Position numbers and translations under genes: made by a program. The notes beneath the pieces were generated by a model, which made no database searches, was not told the origin of the DNA, and worked only from the letters and a program-made list of their open reading frames with translations. A stretch of DNA of 64,000 nucleotides. Source: Euptelea pleiosperma (lineage: Eukaryota; Streptophyta; Magnoliopsida; Ranunculales; Eupteleaceae). Positions within the stretch are counted from its first letter, which is position 1; every line of letters begins with the position of its first letter. Shown here piece after piece: positions 33,390 through 58,297 of the stretch. The stretch is taken from the NCBI GenBank assembly GCA_035048495.1, contig CM068547.1:4987700-5051699 (forward strand). The letters run 5' to 3'.

Positions 33390-34760
33390 CTTATTACTTT
33401 TAATACTCAACTACTCATTATCATCATCATTACAAGCCTTCTCCAAAGGTGCGGGGTTAGCTACATGAATACTATTCATGTTCTTACATTAAATCCTATA
33501 AGAAATCCATCTCTTTTTTTAAGGTTGGTTTCTTAAAATCTCATCTTAAAACCTCAATCCATATCTATTTTAGCAATCTTTTTAGGTGTAGCGATTTGTA
33601 CATTTATATTCATTGGTGTTATCATTGGTCTTTGTTGTACATGACTAAATCATTCCAATTGACTTTTTCTCATTTTATAACTCATTGGCACTATTATATT
33701 TGTATGAATGCGTTCATTTCTAATTCGTTTTCTTTCCTTGTCTCACAACATCCATCTCAACATACTCATCTTAGCTATACTTATTTTATAAAAATGTTGT
33801 TTCTTGATTGTCATACATTTTGTTTTATCAGTATCATCGGTCTTATCGTCATCTTATATAATATTTCTTTTAATTTGGTTGAAAAACGTCGATCACATAG
33901 CACTTTGGAAGTACATATCTAATTAAACCACCTTGCTTTAATTTTACGGTCAATATCTTCTTTAATTTTTCATGCCTTATGAATAATAGAACCAAGGTAT
34001 TGAAATTAGTCACTTTGAGGTATCTCTTGAATGTAAATTTTAACTAGTGGATCATTTATATGTGCATCTTTATTGAAAGTGTATTCCATATATTCTGTCT
34101 TAGTTCGATTTATTTTAAAACCTTTACATTCGATCTAAAATATTCTTTTAGAGTTCTAGTTTTATCTCTAGTCTCGTCAACTAATATTATGTCATTTGCA
34201 AATAACGTAAAGAAAATAATTATAGACTTAAGGTTGATACTTAGTGTAATCTCTCTGTGATTGGAAACTTGTTTTACCACAAATTGTTATAACACTAGTA
34301 ATTGTTCAGACACACACATTTGGGGCTCCCTTGGGGATTCTAAGTCAATAAAGATCATGTGGAGATCACATTTTTTTGAACTTCTATCATTTATTTAAGT
34401 CAGAGAAGATTATCTCGATGTCAACTTTTCAAACTTAAATCTAAATTAATTTTCAGATATATTTATCTTTTTCCTTAATCTTTACTCCACCACTCGATCT
34501 TTTCTGTAGTTTTATAGTGTGGCTTATTAGTTTTGATGCCACGATAGTTTGTACAATTTTGTACGTCTCCTTTGTTCCTTTAAGTAGGCACTATAGTCTT
34601 CTCCATTCATTTGGTGTTTTTCTTATCTCTAAGATATTGTTAAATAACTTAGTAAGTCAAGATAATCTAATTCTTCCCATGTATTTTCACACCTCTATTG
34701 GGATACCATTTGGTTCTAAGTCTCTACCTATTTTTATAAAGTTGCTTTCACATTTTATAC
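33390..34760 (-). pseudogene. Decayed RTE-type LINE reverse transcriptase and 3' end
   Basis: Minus-strand reading gives RT-like pieces in order. First comes a segment with IPIEVWKYMGRI and TKLFNNILEI, PNEWRR and NYRG-like words (about 34740-34510). Next is FANDIILVDETRDKTRTL followed by FKINRTKTEYMEY (about 34210-34060). Last is an LGSIIH-like and DIDHRIK-like stretch (about 34010-33930). These match the order of plant RTE/BovB-type reverse transcriptase, where FADDIVL is the catalytic box; here it reads FANDIIL. Many stops and frameshifts are present. The 3' end near 33413-33440 is an ATC/GAT simple repeat. Confidence 0.7.
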
Positions 34761-34765
34761 CTTAA

Positions 34766-35225
34766 CTAGTGGGTGGCCCGTGCCCACGGCACTCCCTAAC
34801 AAAGCATTTGCCAAAATCGGGTGTAAGTGGCTGAAATCCACCGTCCAATTGCAGATAAGATCTCAGCCTATATGTGAAGCCTATAAGAAGGAGAGACAAC
34901 TGAGCTGTTTTGTTATATAGACTAGTAGGTGGCCTGTGCACACGGCACTCTCCGACAAATTGTTTGCCAAAATCGAGTGTGAGTGGCTTGGATCCACCAT
35001 CCATTTAGGGTGATAAGATCTCGGCCATCCTTTGTGAAGCTGATAAGAGGGGGGATAAGTAACTTCTTTGTTTTGTTATATAGATGTATAGTGGGTGGCC
35101 CGTGCCCTTGGCACTCCCCTACAAAGCATTTCCCAAAATCGGGTGTGAGTGGTTGAGATCCATAGTCCATTTAGGGGATAAGATCTTGGCCATCTTTTGT
35201 GAAGTCGATAAGAGGGATATAAGTA
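34766..35225. repeat. Three-unit tandem repeat of about 156-166 bp
   Basis: Units start at 34766, 34922 and 35088 with (c/a)tagtgggtggcc and each contains ccaaaatcgggtgtgagtgg-like and gataagatct(c/t)ggcc words, ending near ttttgttatatag. A partial fourth end occurs near 35290-35340. The small frames on the minus strand across the units are repeat shadows. Confidence 0.88.
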
Positions 35226-35339
35226 GGGGGAAAATTTCCCTGTTAAATTAACCCAACTGTCTAAATTTTATTTTATGTAAGGGTTGATATGGGCCCTTGG
35301 ATATATGAAGCCTATAAGAGGGGGACGTTATATAGATTA

Positions 35340-35880
35340 TACAAAAGTATGTATGCTATATATTCTCTTAATTTAGTATTTCCATCTAGTCCTATATCCT
35401 TTATGTTATCCTTGTTTAATAATTTAGCCCACATCTTGGTGGATAGACACATCCAAAATCACTCTGATATGCAATCCCTAGCCATTAGATTTTATTTCTT
35501 TTAAGGCGTGATTCTAGCTGTTGAATTCAAAACAATTGGGTACTAAATCCAACTACTAAAAATCATCAAACAAGCTGATTTTTAATATGAATGTCTACCA
35601 AAGGAAGGGCTAAACATCCATGCGGTTAGTGGGCCCATCAAGATCCAAGATAACTTACTAGATTACTTAATTACTATGGCAAACATTGCACTATTTTGCT
35701 TTTTTGGGTACCCTTCCTCTAAAAGGTTGCTGCCCGTTGGCTTTTATTTTTTCTAAAAAATTTGTAGAAATACATTGTTGACTGCTCTTTTGAGTTGGAC
35801 CTACAATAGCCCGCCAAAATAAAAGCAGTCTATTTTTTTTTTGGTAACAGAAAGTCGAGTTGAAGATAACTATTTGATGA
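35340..35880. other. Spacer with one diverged foldback arm
   Basis: 35505-35660 resembles the inverse of 57555-57720 (words aaacatccatgcgg, gtgggcccat, aacaagctgattttt). Otherwise nothing is recognisable. Confidence 0.5.
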
Positions 35881-35888
35881 GAATCTCT

Positions 35889-36322
35889 TAGGGTTTGTTT
35901 GGTACGTGGGAAAAAGAGTTCCGATGGCGAATATTTAGCCAGACAAATATTATCTTGGCTAAATATTTGCTCATATCAATATTTAACAATATTTGGTACG
36001 TGTATGAGCTAGCTCACTTCAGCTTACTTCATTTTCTTTCAATTTGAGTGGGTCCCACATATCGAAGTAAGTCAAAAATAGGTTGGGCGAGTGCCGGAAC
36101 CACATATTATGTTAAAGGATAAAAAAAAACTCATTTTTATCTTTTTTATGTATTAGAAAATTAATCTTTATTGAAAATAGTGATTTTCCGGCAAGAAAAT
36201 AAAATTTTCTCACCAACGCATAATTGGCATGAAAATATTTACACAGGGGGAGGTGATCAAATGTTTTCCTGCCGCGGAAATATTTTATTTTCCCGCCGCG
36301 GTGGGTTACCAAAAAGGCCCTT
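35889..36322. mobile_element. MITE with AATCTCT target duplication
   Basis: 434 bp. The left end is TAGGGTTTGTTTGGTA and the right end (reverse complement) is AAGGGCCTTTTTGGTA. The direct repeat AATCTCT flanks it at 35882-35888 and 36323-36329. The inner part has paired ccgcgg-containing segments. It is probably hAT-like by duplication length. Confidence 0.75.
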
Positions 36323-36429
36323 AATCTCTAATTAGAATTTTACACGTGTCACATGCAAGGCAAGCCCAATTCCTTTTTTGATTTTTTTTTCAGAGTTATC
36401 TAAAGTTGAGCTGATCTTTTATAGGGGCC

Positions 36430-36782
36430 GTTTCAAAAGTTTGATACATCCTTCCCTCAAGATGCCCCGGGGTCCCACTGGTCCATTAATATTTGACCTA
36501 CCTCTTGATGGTCCATCAGTGATTTCTAGCCGTTAAATGTAAGCATTTCCTCATCACTTGCTTCATGAACAGGCTTATAGATGGATTTACAATCCAATAA
36601 TGAAAAGGGCACTGTATCATACCATTGAACATCCAATGGTATGAAATGCTCAAATCCAATGGTTATTAATAACCGATCGGGTTGATTCTTGTTGTGCCAT
36701 CCAGAGGTGGGCCAAACATTCTTGGGGTCAGTGGGACCAAAAAAGTGCCACGTCGAATTTTGAGGAGGATGTATCATAGAAA
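36430..36782. mobile_element. Foldback element, family 'TTTCGGGCCCACTG', diverged copy
   Basis: The ends tttgatacatcct and aggatgtatca are inverted. Inner words include gtgatttctagccgtt, catgaacaggcttatag and ggtgggccaaacattcttgg. It is more diverged than the other copies. Confidence 0.6.
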
Positions 36783-37187
36783 AAAATTTCTTTCTCCAAA
36801 CTTCAAATTATTGGGGAAGTTTGTTTTGTTTCTATCCGTGAAGAAGATAAAATGAAAACTGATAAACTTACAGTTGGCCGCGTAAGTAAACTGTTGGCTC
36901 CGGTTCCCCCCCGAATCCATTGGCGAATAAAACGATGGGAGTCTTCTAAACTACATGATGCTCGAGGATGTCATCCGTGCCGTCATCAACTACCCACCTA
37001 ACTAGACTTTCCGTTTTTTATTTTTATTCTATATTTTATTTTTTCTGATTTAGTAATTACGTCAATTTAAGATAATTAATTAAGCAATATACTCACATAG
37101 TCACAATACTATGATATTAAATTGCTTTATGTTACACAAAAATGATTTATAACTTATAAAACCAAATTGTCCAATCTATTGCTCGAG

Positions 37188-37385
37188 CATGGTTCGAAGT
37201 CTCGGCCGAATAGGGATCGGCATTCACCAATCCAATCCAAAAATGGACCGTCATGCCCCGAGATCACTGTTTCCTAAAGAAGTCTCACGTTGTCTTGAGC
37301 AAGATTCGTCGATCCTGTTCTGGACTGATCGGATTGGGATCGGAGCCCACTGATCTGGCCTCTGATCCCGAGACTTCGAACCATG
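37188..37385. mobile_element. MITE-like foldback, family 'CATGGTTCGAAGTCTCGG'
   Basis: The left end is catggttcgaagtctcgg and the right end is the exact inverse ccgagacttcgaaccatg apart from one base (cccgagacttcgaaccatg). Inner gatcgg/ccgatc words pair as well. Fragments of this family occur near 20150-20230, 20590-20640 and 26010-26050. Confidence 0.75.
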
Positions 37386-38370
37386 TGTTCCTGTGTAGAA
37401 TATTAGTTTAACCGGATAATCTTAACCATTAAAATAATTGATCTTTTTTGAGATTCATGATCTTGGCATTGTCGGCCAATCAGAGAACTTTTGATTGCAT
37501 GGATAGATAAGCTCTTTCAATGGGTTGATGTTGTGTCTCAGAAAATTTCTGAATGGGCCCCAATAATGGACAGTCCAGATTTATTTGAATGTGGTGATCC
37601 CGTATTATCATGAGTATGATAGTAATGGGAGTATCCCATGAGTCTCCATCACATTTTTATTTATTTATTTTCTTAGTTACTTCCAAAGAATTACGAAAAA
37701 ATAATTAGCAAAAAAGGAGAGTGATATTGTCAGGTAAATTTTTATATTGCCACACGCCATTTAAATATTTATCACTAAAATACTCTACTTTGGTTGTATT
37801 AAGGTTTTGTTGTTAGTAGGTAACTATAATACGGTTGTGCGCCTGGTTATATCACTCCCCTAAAAGAACTTAAATCAGCCTCACTGTTTGTTCGATCCTC
37901 GAATCTGATTCTAAATGATGGGGGTGAAGTTTAACAGAAGTTGCTGAACAGAACTACATGTGAAGCATGAGGTCGTGCTTTAGTTAAAAAAAGGCTCAAA
38001 GTCAACAGTCAACGCTAAAAATGGACGTGTCAATTTTGTTTAAAGTTGAGGGTATTTTTGTCATTGAAGAAATATGCAGGGGTAGTTATGGGAATTGGTT
38101 TCTAATACAGTAATTTGACTGGGAGTCTGGGACCAGCCGCGGAGGCTTGGAACCGAGCCTATAGGCGGCTACGAAGGTCCGGTTGAATCGTCAGGTTTTG
38201 GGACCCACAGTGAGCGGCTGTAGCGTGCCGCATAGGCAAAGATCCACGTGGCTGTGACAGAAAATCAGAGCTGTAACGTCGTTAGGAAATGGGAGGCTGG
38301 GACCCACTGGGAAGGGTTAGAGATTGGGGCTGGGTAGATGCGTGGTGGGACCCATGTCGCTTAAGTCTCT
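37386..38370. other. GLT1 upstream region
   Basis: No repeat can be named. The last 300 bases become GC-richer toward the promoter and contain a GCCACGTGG-like word (gatccacgtggctg near 38245), a possible G-box type site. Its function is inference. Confidence 0.4.
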
Positions 38371-38376
38371 AATCTC

Positions 38377-38383
38377 TATAAAT
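38377..38383 (+). promoter_or_regulatory. GLT1: Probable TATA box of GLT1
   Basis: TATAAAT lies about 750 bases before the start codon. It is followed by a CT-rich, leader-like sequence beginning near 38410 that is typical of plant 5' UTRs. The transcription start is inferred. Confidence 0.55.
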
Positions 38384-38409
38384 TTTCTGCTCCTCGTCGG
38401 CGAAGGAAA

Positions 38410-39133
38410 CGAAGAGCAGGTTGTCGGTTGAGGAGAGGAGTCTCTCTTCGTTCAATCTCTCTGCAATTTCGTTAATTTAGGTTTTCGTGTTTTCTCGAAC
38501 AAGTTTCTCAGGATTCGCGATTTTCAGTAATCTCGTTCAACCTCTCTGCTAAGAAGAGCATACGGGGGTCTCGATCTCGAACTCAAACCAGAGAGATCTG
38601 CGGAGAATCGACGCTGAAAGCTCTATCGTTTTATCTGATTCGATTCAGTTTTTGTTATTTAAGACGATTTCTGTGTTTTAATAGCTTAAACGAACAATTT
38701 GAGGTGAAAAGCCAGATATTTTGTGCCGGATTGGTGGAGAAACAATTTTATGCTTTTAGAATCGCTTCAGATCTAAATATAAACTCTCGTTCGGTGCCTG
38801 TGTTGCAGAAAGTAGGGATTTGAACTGAAAATCAGAGAAATACGGTGAAATCTGTTGTAGGAAGCTTATTGGCTTTTGACATCGATTTTGATCCGTTTTG
38901 ATTTTCGTAGAGCTTGTTGTGTTGAAGGTGGAGGAAGATCTGTTTAAGGTGAAAGTTTTAGTTTGTGAAGACGCTTGAAAGATCCAATTTTTTTTCTTGC
39001 TGTTACAAGGACTTCGAATCACAATCAGCTAAATCCGTGAAGAAGAAGTCGATTAATAAACAAAAAAAAAGACTCATTTTTCACCAGGAAAAACAGCTCC
39101 TTTTAAAATCCTTAAAAGACATCCATATCCGTG
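38410..39133 (+). other. GLT1: Long GLT1 5' leader with a small upstream ORF
   Basis: About 720 bases of CT-rich then AT-rich leader. An upstream ATG at 38750 opens an 8-codon frame ending TAA at 38776. A leader intron is possible, because ttcgtag|agc near 38911 could be an acceptor, but the donor is not clear. Confidence 0.45.
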
Positions 39134-53063
<13,930 letters not shown>

Positions 53064-53331
53064 ACAACTTGGTTTTGCCCTTTTTTAAGTTTTGAAGAAA
53101 GGAAGAAATGTTGAATTACATACAAGTGGATCTAACCATACACTCAGACCAGCTATCCTCGTGCCAACAAGAGGCACTCAGGCAACAGCAAGCTTGAAGT
53201 TGAAAAGTGGGATAGGAGCAACAAGTGGTTTTGTAGGGGGTGGTGTTTTGGTTCCTTTTATTTATAATTTATATTTCCTCCCCCCTTTTTTTCGTGTAGA
53301 AAGTTAGTTGTGGGTCTGGTTAAGGAATAAA
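53064..53331 (+). terminator. GLT1: GLT1 3' UTR with poly(A) signal
   Basis: AATAAA at 53326-53331 lies about 263 bases after the stop codon, followed by a T/G-rich stretch. This is a plausible plant polyadenylation signal. Confidence 0.6.
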
Positions 53332-53523
53332 GGAATAATGTACAGTGTTAGTTTCATTTGATTGGAAGTTATAGAAAGGGGGGCTTGTGTTGGATGTAGG
53401 CTTGATTTACTTTCATATGAATTATTCTTATTTGTCAGCAAAAGTTGAGGGTACCATGTGATGCAAGTAACGCCTCCCAAAACTGGCTCACAAAGATTGG
53501 ATGTCTGTCGCATACAATTTTTT

Positions 53524-53679
53524 GGAGAAATTTTTTGAAGCAGCGAAGCTGTGGCCAATCAAATGGCACCGTGATCCACTGATGCTTTTGATCAAAATTC
53601 AGAAATGCTTTTGAACAGTGAATCGTGGCGCCATTTGATTGGCCAGCACTTAAAAATCCGCTTCTTCAAAAATTCTCTC
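53524..53679. mobile_element. MITE, family 'GAGAAATTTTTGAAGCGGCG', copy 2
   Basis: The left ggagaaattttttgaagcag and the right cttcttcaaaaattctctc are inverted. Inside, ggccaatcaaatggc and gccatttgattggcc form a second stem. It lies about 190 bases after the GLT1 poly(A) signal. Confidence 0.75.
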
Positions 53680-54480
53680 ATATTTTTGAGGGGAGTGTCG
53701 TAACTTTAGAGAAATTTTAACATACTCCTTTGCAATTTGAAAAAGCTGACATATATATGCCCCTTGGACTTGGTCTACTGTCATTTGACTAGTGTTGACC
53801 CGAGTTGACTACTCAATTTTTTATTAGAGGACAAGACTTGTCTTCAACGTTGGAACAAGGGTTTTGACCAAAACTCAAACCTCAAATCAAATAGCCTGGC
53901 TAGTCAAACAAGAATTACTGACATTAATTCTTAATTGTCTCGTTGTCATTTCATCCATAAACAAGAGTCTGTAATAGTCTCTGTTCTTAAATACTGCCCA
54001 ACAAACCACCCACCCCTTGACATGGACAGGCATCTATAGTTTCAACTTTCAATTGGCAGGTTTATGGGGCACAAATCAGCAAACAGATGATCTATGGGTT
54101 CCATCCACTCTGCCATTCAAACAAGATATAGACACGCTCAATCACACACCTTTCCTGGGGTTTGGAAATTGATTGACCTCACATGGTATGCTCGGTTGTT
54201 CATGGAGGATGCACAAGCTCTACCCTCAGCTAATTTACTACACTAATGTATGCAACCAAATCTTGCAACGTGTTGATGAGGTTTTGGCTAAATGGGAACA
54301 AATCTCTTGGCCGTCTGCCCACCACTTGGGTTTTGATCCAAGTCCAAACCCTTGTTCCAAGATTGAAGACAAGGGCAGTTTTGTACGTTTCAGCTCAGGT
54401 CAACACTAGTCAAATGACAGTGGATCAAGTCATTGGGGGGTAAGTAAAAAATTCTCAAAAAAATATCAGTAACAGAGGAG
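53680..54480. other. Spacer downstream of GLT1
   Basis: No recognisable gene or repeat. Confidence 0.45.
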
Positions 54481-54489
54481 GCCGAATAC

Positions 54490-54764
54490 AGATTTGCAAG
54501 TGATAACATGGCCATATTTCCATAAGCGACCCAACTAAAATTGAATTCGTCGCGGTTGAAGTCCAGCAATAAAAACAAGACAACACCAATACAAAGACAT
54601 TCAACAACGAATGTCTTAGAGAAGTCCAGCAACACCAAAATCATAGTAGTAGCGAATGCCTCCTCATATTCAGGTGCCCAAATGAATGCATCCTTCTTAA
54701 GCATATCTGTAAGTGGTTTACAAAGCTTCTCAGAATCGAAAAGACCCGAACCGATAGCAATCAA
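54490..54764 (-). pseudogene. Ty3/gypsy RT-RNase H fragment
   Basis: The minus-strand frame reads CKPLTDMLKKDAFIWAPE, EEAF, then VLLDFSKTFVVEC. This is the RT-end/RNase H-start hallmark of Ty3/gypsy elements (usual form LLKKDAFxWTPE...VLALPDFSKPFVVECDA). The region after FVVEC departs from the family, with deletions. No LTRs were found, so it is a fragment. Confidence 0.75.
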
Positions 54765-54779
54765 AATGTTCCAGTTCTT

Positions 54780-55240
54780 AACACACTAGTACCCAGACCG
54801 AATCGGAACTGTATAAACATTTTATAAAAAGTAAATTTTTTTTATATATATCCTGGATACCCGGCTGCTAATCGGTTCCACTTATAGAGAATCAGAACCG
54901 ATAGGAACTGAAACCCAACTATGTAATAGGTTCTGGCTCTGGGACCTCTGGTACCCGAACTGGAACCGACACGTTGATACCCCTACCCAAGCCCAGCCAG
55001 AAACATAAGTAGTTGGGCCAATCCCTTGCTTGTGATGGGCCTAAACATGTTAAACCCAAGCCTGTTTAAGCCCACATAAGAATAGGTATGACGAACTGGG
55101 CCATTAGATTTGAGCTGGCCTATGATTACCTTATTCAAAAAATTTTACACCAAGCCCAACCAAATTATTTAGCAGGTATGGGCCTATGACCATCCCCAAT
55201 CTACAGGGGCAGGCATAAAAGGTCATCATCCCCCCTAATA
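54780..55240. repeat. Degenerate 'gaaccg' / 'aagccca' repeat region
   Basis: 54780-54975 is rich in accgga / tccggt-like words and ends ttgatacccctac, like the right end of the hAT element at 57846-58230. 54985-55240 repeats gggcc / aagccca words. Confidence 0.5.
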
Positions 55241-55600
55241 ATACGGGCAGCTAGAGAGGTAGTTAAACATTTGCTAATCAGGGAGATCAAAGTAGTTAAT
55301 TTTCCTTTTATGCTAGTTTGGATGCAAGGAAGAATCTGTTAGTTTCCATGCTACCTTGCTCCTACATTTTCCAGCATGATGGATCCCCATGGCGCTGATC
55401 ATATGGTTGTGGGAGTAAGATCAGTCCCCTGCTTTAAATCATCAAAATAGAAAAATAATTATTTAATGAATTCATATATGTAAAAAGGAAAATATAATAA
55501 TATAAAAATAACTTTTTAATAAATTTTTTTTTTTTTTTGCTAAATGCAAATAGATTAAATGGAAGACAATACCCAAGAAGGAAAGTAAAAAACCCTGATC
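55241..55600. other. Spacer without recognisable genes
   Basis: AT-rich, with a poly-T run near 55526-55538. Confidence 0.45.
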
Positions 55601-55621
55601 AAACTCTCATCTCTCAAAATG

Positions 55622-55850
55622 GAACTAAGTTTGATTAGGATCCTCTATAGAAACAAGAAAAGAAGGGCTCTGGTCCCACCACTCATTAGAGTTCCTAGGC
55701 AATTTGGAGCCTCTCTTAGTGCAAGAATCCGCACTAAAATTGACTTCTCCCCAAATTGAAGAAAATCGAATGCCACTGAATTTCTGTTTGATATATCTTC
55801 CCATTTGCCTTTTATAGTCCAAGGTAAATCATTCTCTTGGAATGCCTTTT
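55622..55850 (-). pseudogene. RNase H-like fragment, probably from an L1-type LINE
   Basis: The minus frame contains IWGEVNFSADSCTKRGSKLP followed by WWDQSPSF. The ADSxxKRG motif with its surroundings is typical of the RNase H domain in plant L1-type elements and related RVT_3 proteins. It is only about 70 residues with no start, so it is a relic. Confidence 0.6.
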
Positions 55851-56030
55851 AATGAATTCATTTATTAGTTAGAATTCCTTTAATTAATCTCATACGAATT
55901 TTAATTTTTCTCGAGAAATTTAATTTACATTTGGTATTGTGCTAGGTTTTTAAGCTTCCTGACTAGCTATCACGTTGTGATAGAACATCCGATGGACATT
56001 GGAACCAAGCTAATGAGTGGCATGTACACT

Positions 56031-56147
56031 AAAGTAGTCCGTCCAGATCAGTAGACGAGACTTAGGCGCTGGCTCTTTTGTCGTCGGAATATCTTGGGCC
56101 CTTCCGGCTTTGGCCAACAAAGGATTTCTTCGATTTCCACACTGTTT
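56031..56147 (-). pseudogene. ANK-PGG gene fragment (exon 2 piece)
   Basis: Its nucleotide sequence closely follows about 58735-58855 of the intact ANK-PGG gene. It codes (minus) for the linker before the PGG domain, with a DIPTTKEP...KSRLLIW-type sequence. It has no ankyrin repeats or membrane segments on either side. It marks an old, mostly lost extra copy 2.3 kb downstream of the intact gene. Confidence 0.75.
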
Positions 56148-56669
56148 AGCATATAGATACATAGATATATGTTACAAGAAACCTTCCTTGAAGAAATTAC
56201 TTAAAGAATGATAAGAATTGCCATGTACGAGACTTCTTTTCTCATTTAAGTAGTGTAGCTATATATGAATTCTCTGATCCCAATTTGAACAGGTTCTAGA
56301 GGCCTTCCAATATCCATAGTTGCCAGGGGGGCTAAAAGTCAGTGGGCCAAAAAAAGAGATATGTAGGGCCACGACAGTGCTTTGCAATTTGCATCTAAAC
56401 TTTTTCTCCAGTCTTTTAGGCTGTGAGGTTATTTTCTTCGCTGAGGTGGCAATATTGGCTGACATGGCATGCCCTCGTGGTGGGAACATTCCATGCACAT
56501 GAGATAGTCGAGTTTGCATGGGAACACATCCCTCTCATGCATAATAATGCGTTAACAGTATATGTGAACACGATGTCCTATATGTCCAATATGTCCGTAT
56601 CAATGTCTAATTAATGTACCAGCATATTGACCGAGAGGTCAAAAAAGTTCAATCTATTTCAATACCAGA
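56148..56669. other. Spacer without recognisable genes
   Basis: Nothing can be supported apart from short frames without family features. Confidence 0.45.
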
Positions 56670-57015
56670 TGGAAAAATCTATGATACCGACTTCATTATC
56701 AAAATTTTGACACAGAGTCCCTCAATTTGCCATGTAGTAGGACTCTTTCGGGCCCACTGCCTCCCTGAATGTTTGGCCCACACCTTGATGAACTCACACC
56801 AAAAATAAGTGTGATTAGTGATTCCTAGCCATTGGATTCGAGCACTTTTCATCATGGACTTGGAACCAACTCATCATAAAGGCCATGATGAAAAAGTGCT
56901 CAAGTCCTCCGTCTAGAAATCACCCATCATGCTGATTTTTGATGTGTAGGTTTATCATCATGTGGGCCAGACGTTCAAGGGGAAAGTGGGCCGGAACAAG
57001 TCTACTATCAGATAC
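56670..57015. mobile_element. Foldback element, family 'TTTCGGGCCCACTG', copy near ANK cluster
   Basis: It starts ggaaaaatctatgatacc as at 60267, with tctttcgggcccactg, tgtttggcccacaccttg on the left and inverted gtgggccagacgttc, gtgggccggaacaag on the right. The outer right end is truncated relative to the 60267 copy. Confidence 0.75.
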
Positions 57016-57132
57016 AAAACAGCCCATATCAGATATGGTAAATTACTATTAATGTGGTCAATGAAGTCACGGTCCCAGTGATACTCAGTGTAATACCACC
57101 TTTATGTCAAGCCTTAGAGATCCCCTCTGAGC

Positions 57133-57495
57133 AGTGGCGGAGCTAGGATTTTGTTCCAGGGGCAAGCGACCATCAAAGCGAAGTTAACGACATGCAGTCG
57201 ACGCCTTTGACTATAGTCAATATGAGCCACGCGGCACATTCTTAAGAGGATACTAACCGTATGGATGTTTGGCCAATCACTAGGTGGACCTACAAGCCAA
57301 AAATAAACTTGATCACTGATTTCTAAGTGTTGGATTGAAGTTATTTTCATGGGTTTAATTTTAACCATAGGAATTTGAGCATTATTTGGGTAAGAAATAC
57401 GAAGGTTTTAAATCACGAATCAGGCTGATTTCTGGTTTGTAGGTCGCCTAGTGATTGGCCAAGCATCCATACGGTTACTGTCCTCTTAAGAATTG
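57133..57495. mobile_element. hAT-like foldback element, 'CAGTGGCGGAGC' end
   Basis: The left end is cagtggcggagctaggattt, as at 24805. It carries both arms (atatgagccacgcggcacat; inverted ggccaagcatccatacgg). The right terminus is missing, cut near cttaagaattggctgc. Confidence 0.7.
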
Positions 57496-57837
57496 GCTGC
57501 AATCAACAACATCGCTCACTCTCAACAGGTGTCATCGAAGGTTTACTAGTCAAAGTGGGGCGGATGGGCCCATTGACCGCATGGATGTTTAGCCCTTCCT
57601 TTCGTAGACACTCATACCCGAAATTGGCTTGTTTGATGAGTTTTAGCCGTTTGATTTAGTATCCAATCTTTTTTGAATCCAACAACTAGAATCATGCTTG
57701 AAAAAAGTACTAAAATTTAATTGTTAGAAATTGAATATCAGAGTGATTTTGAGTGTGCATATCCGCCAATTTTTTCTTCCTTCGAAAAAAAAGTTTTTAT
57801 CAATTTTTAAAAGTTGGGGTAGCACGCAGTGCAGCTG
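57496..57837. other. Spacer with a diverged foldback arm
   Basis: 57555-57720 is the inverted relative of 35505-35660. Nothing else is recognised. Confidence 0.45.
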
Positions 57838-57845
57838 TTGTGAAT

Positions 57846-58230
57846 AGGGGGTGTCAATTTTACCCGATTTAACCAGAACCGAACAGGAACCGGAACCGAA
57901 AACACCGGTTCCAGTACCACATTTTTGGGATCCGATTAAAAAGAACCGGAATCGGAACCGAACCGGAAACTAATGGTTACGGTTCCGGTACTCTAATATG
58001 GAACCGAAACCGATAAGAACCGGAACCGAACCGGAACTAATATATAAATATAGTGTAAAAATTCTCATATTACCAAGATTGGACCCGTTATACCCGAAAT
58101 CGGAACCGGAACCGACAAAAACTACATAATCGGTTCCGGTTCTAGTACCATCACTTTGAGAACCAGAACCGTTTGTTCCGGTTCTGGTCACCTTAGGAAC
58201 CGAACCGGAACTGACCCGTTGACACCCCAC
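57846..58230. mobile_element. hAT-like MITE with perfect 8-bp target duplication
   Basis: 385 bp. It is flanked by TTGTGAAT at 57838-57845 and 58231-58238. The ends are AGGGGGTGTCAA and (reverse complement) GTGGGGTGTCAA. The body is almost entirely degenerate gaaccggaaccg units on the left that pair with ccggttccggtt units on the right. Confidence 0.85.
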
Positions 58231-58297
58231 TTGTGAATGGGAAACTGTTACACAAGAACACAAGTACAATCTTCTTTAGTTTATGAATTGGAAACTG

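Noticed and set aside
34766..35225. Minus-strand frames with a repeated MDGG/MDYG...LTPDFGK pattern
   Set aside because: They arise from the tandem repeat and change frame between units; not a protein-coding repeat.
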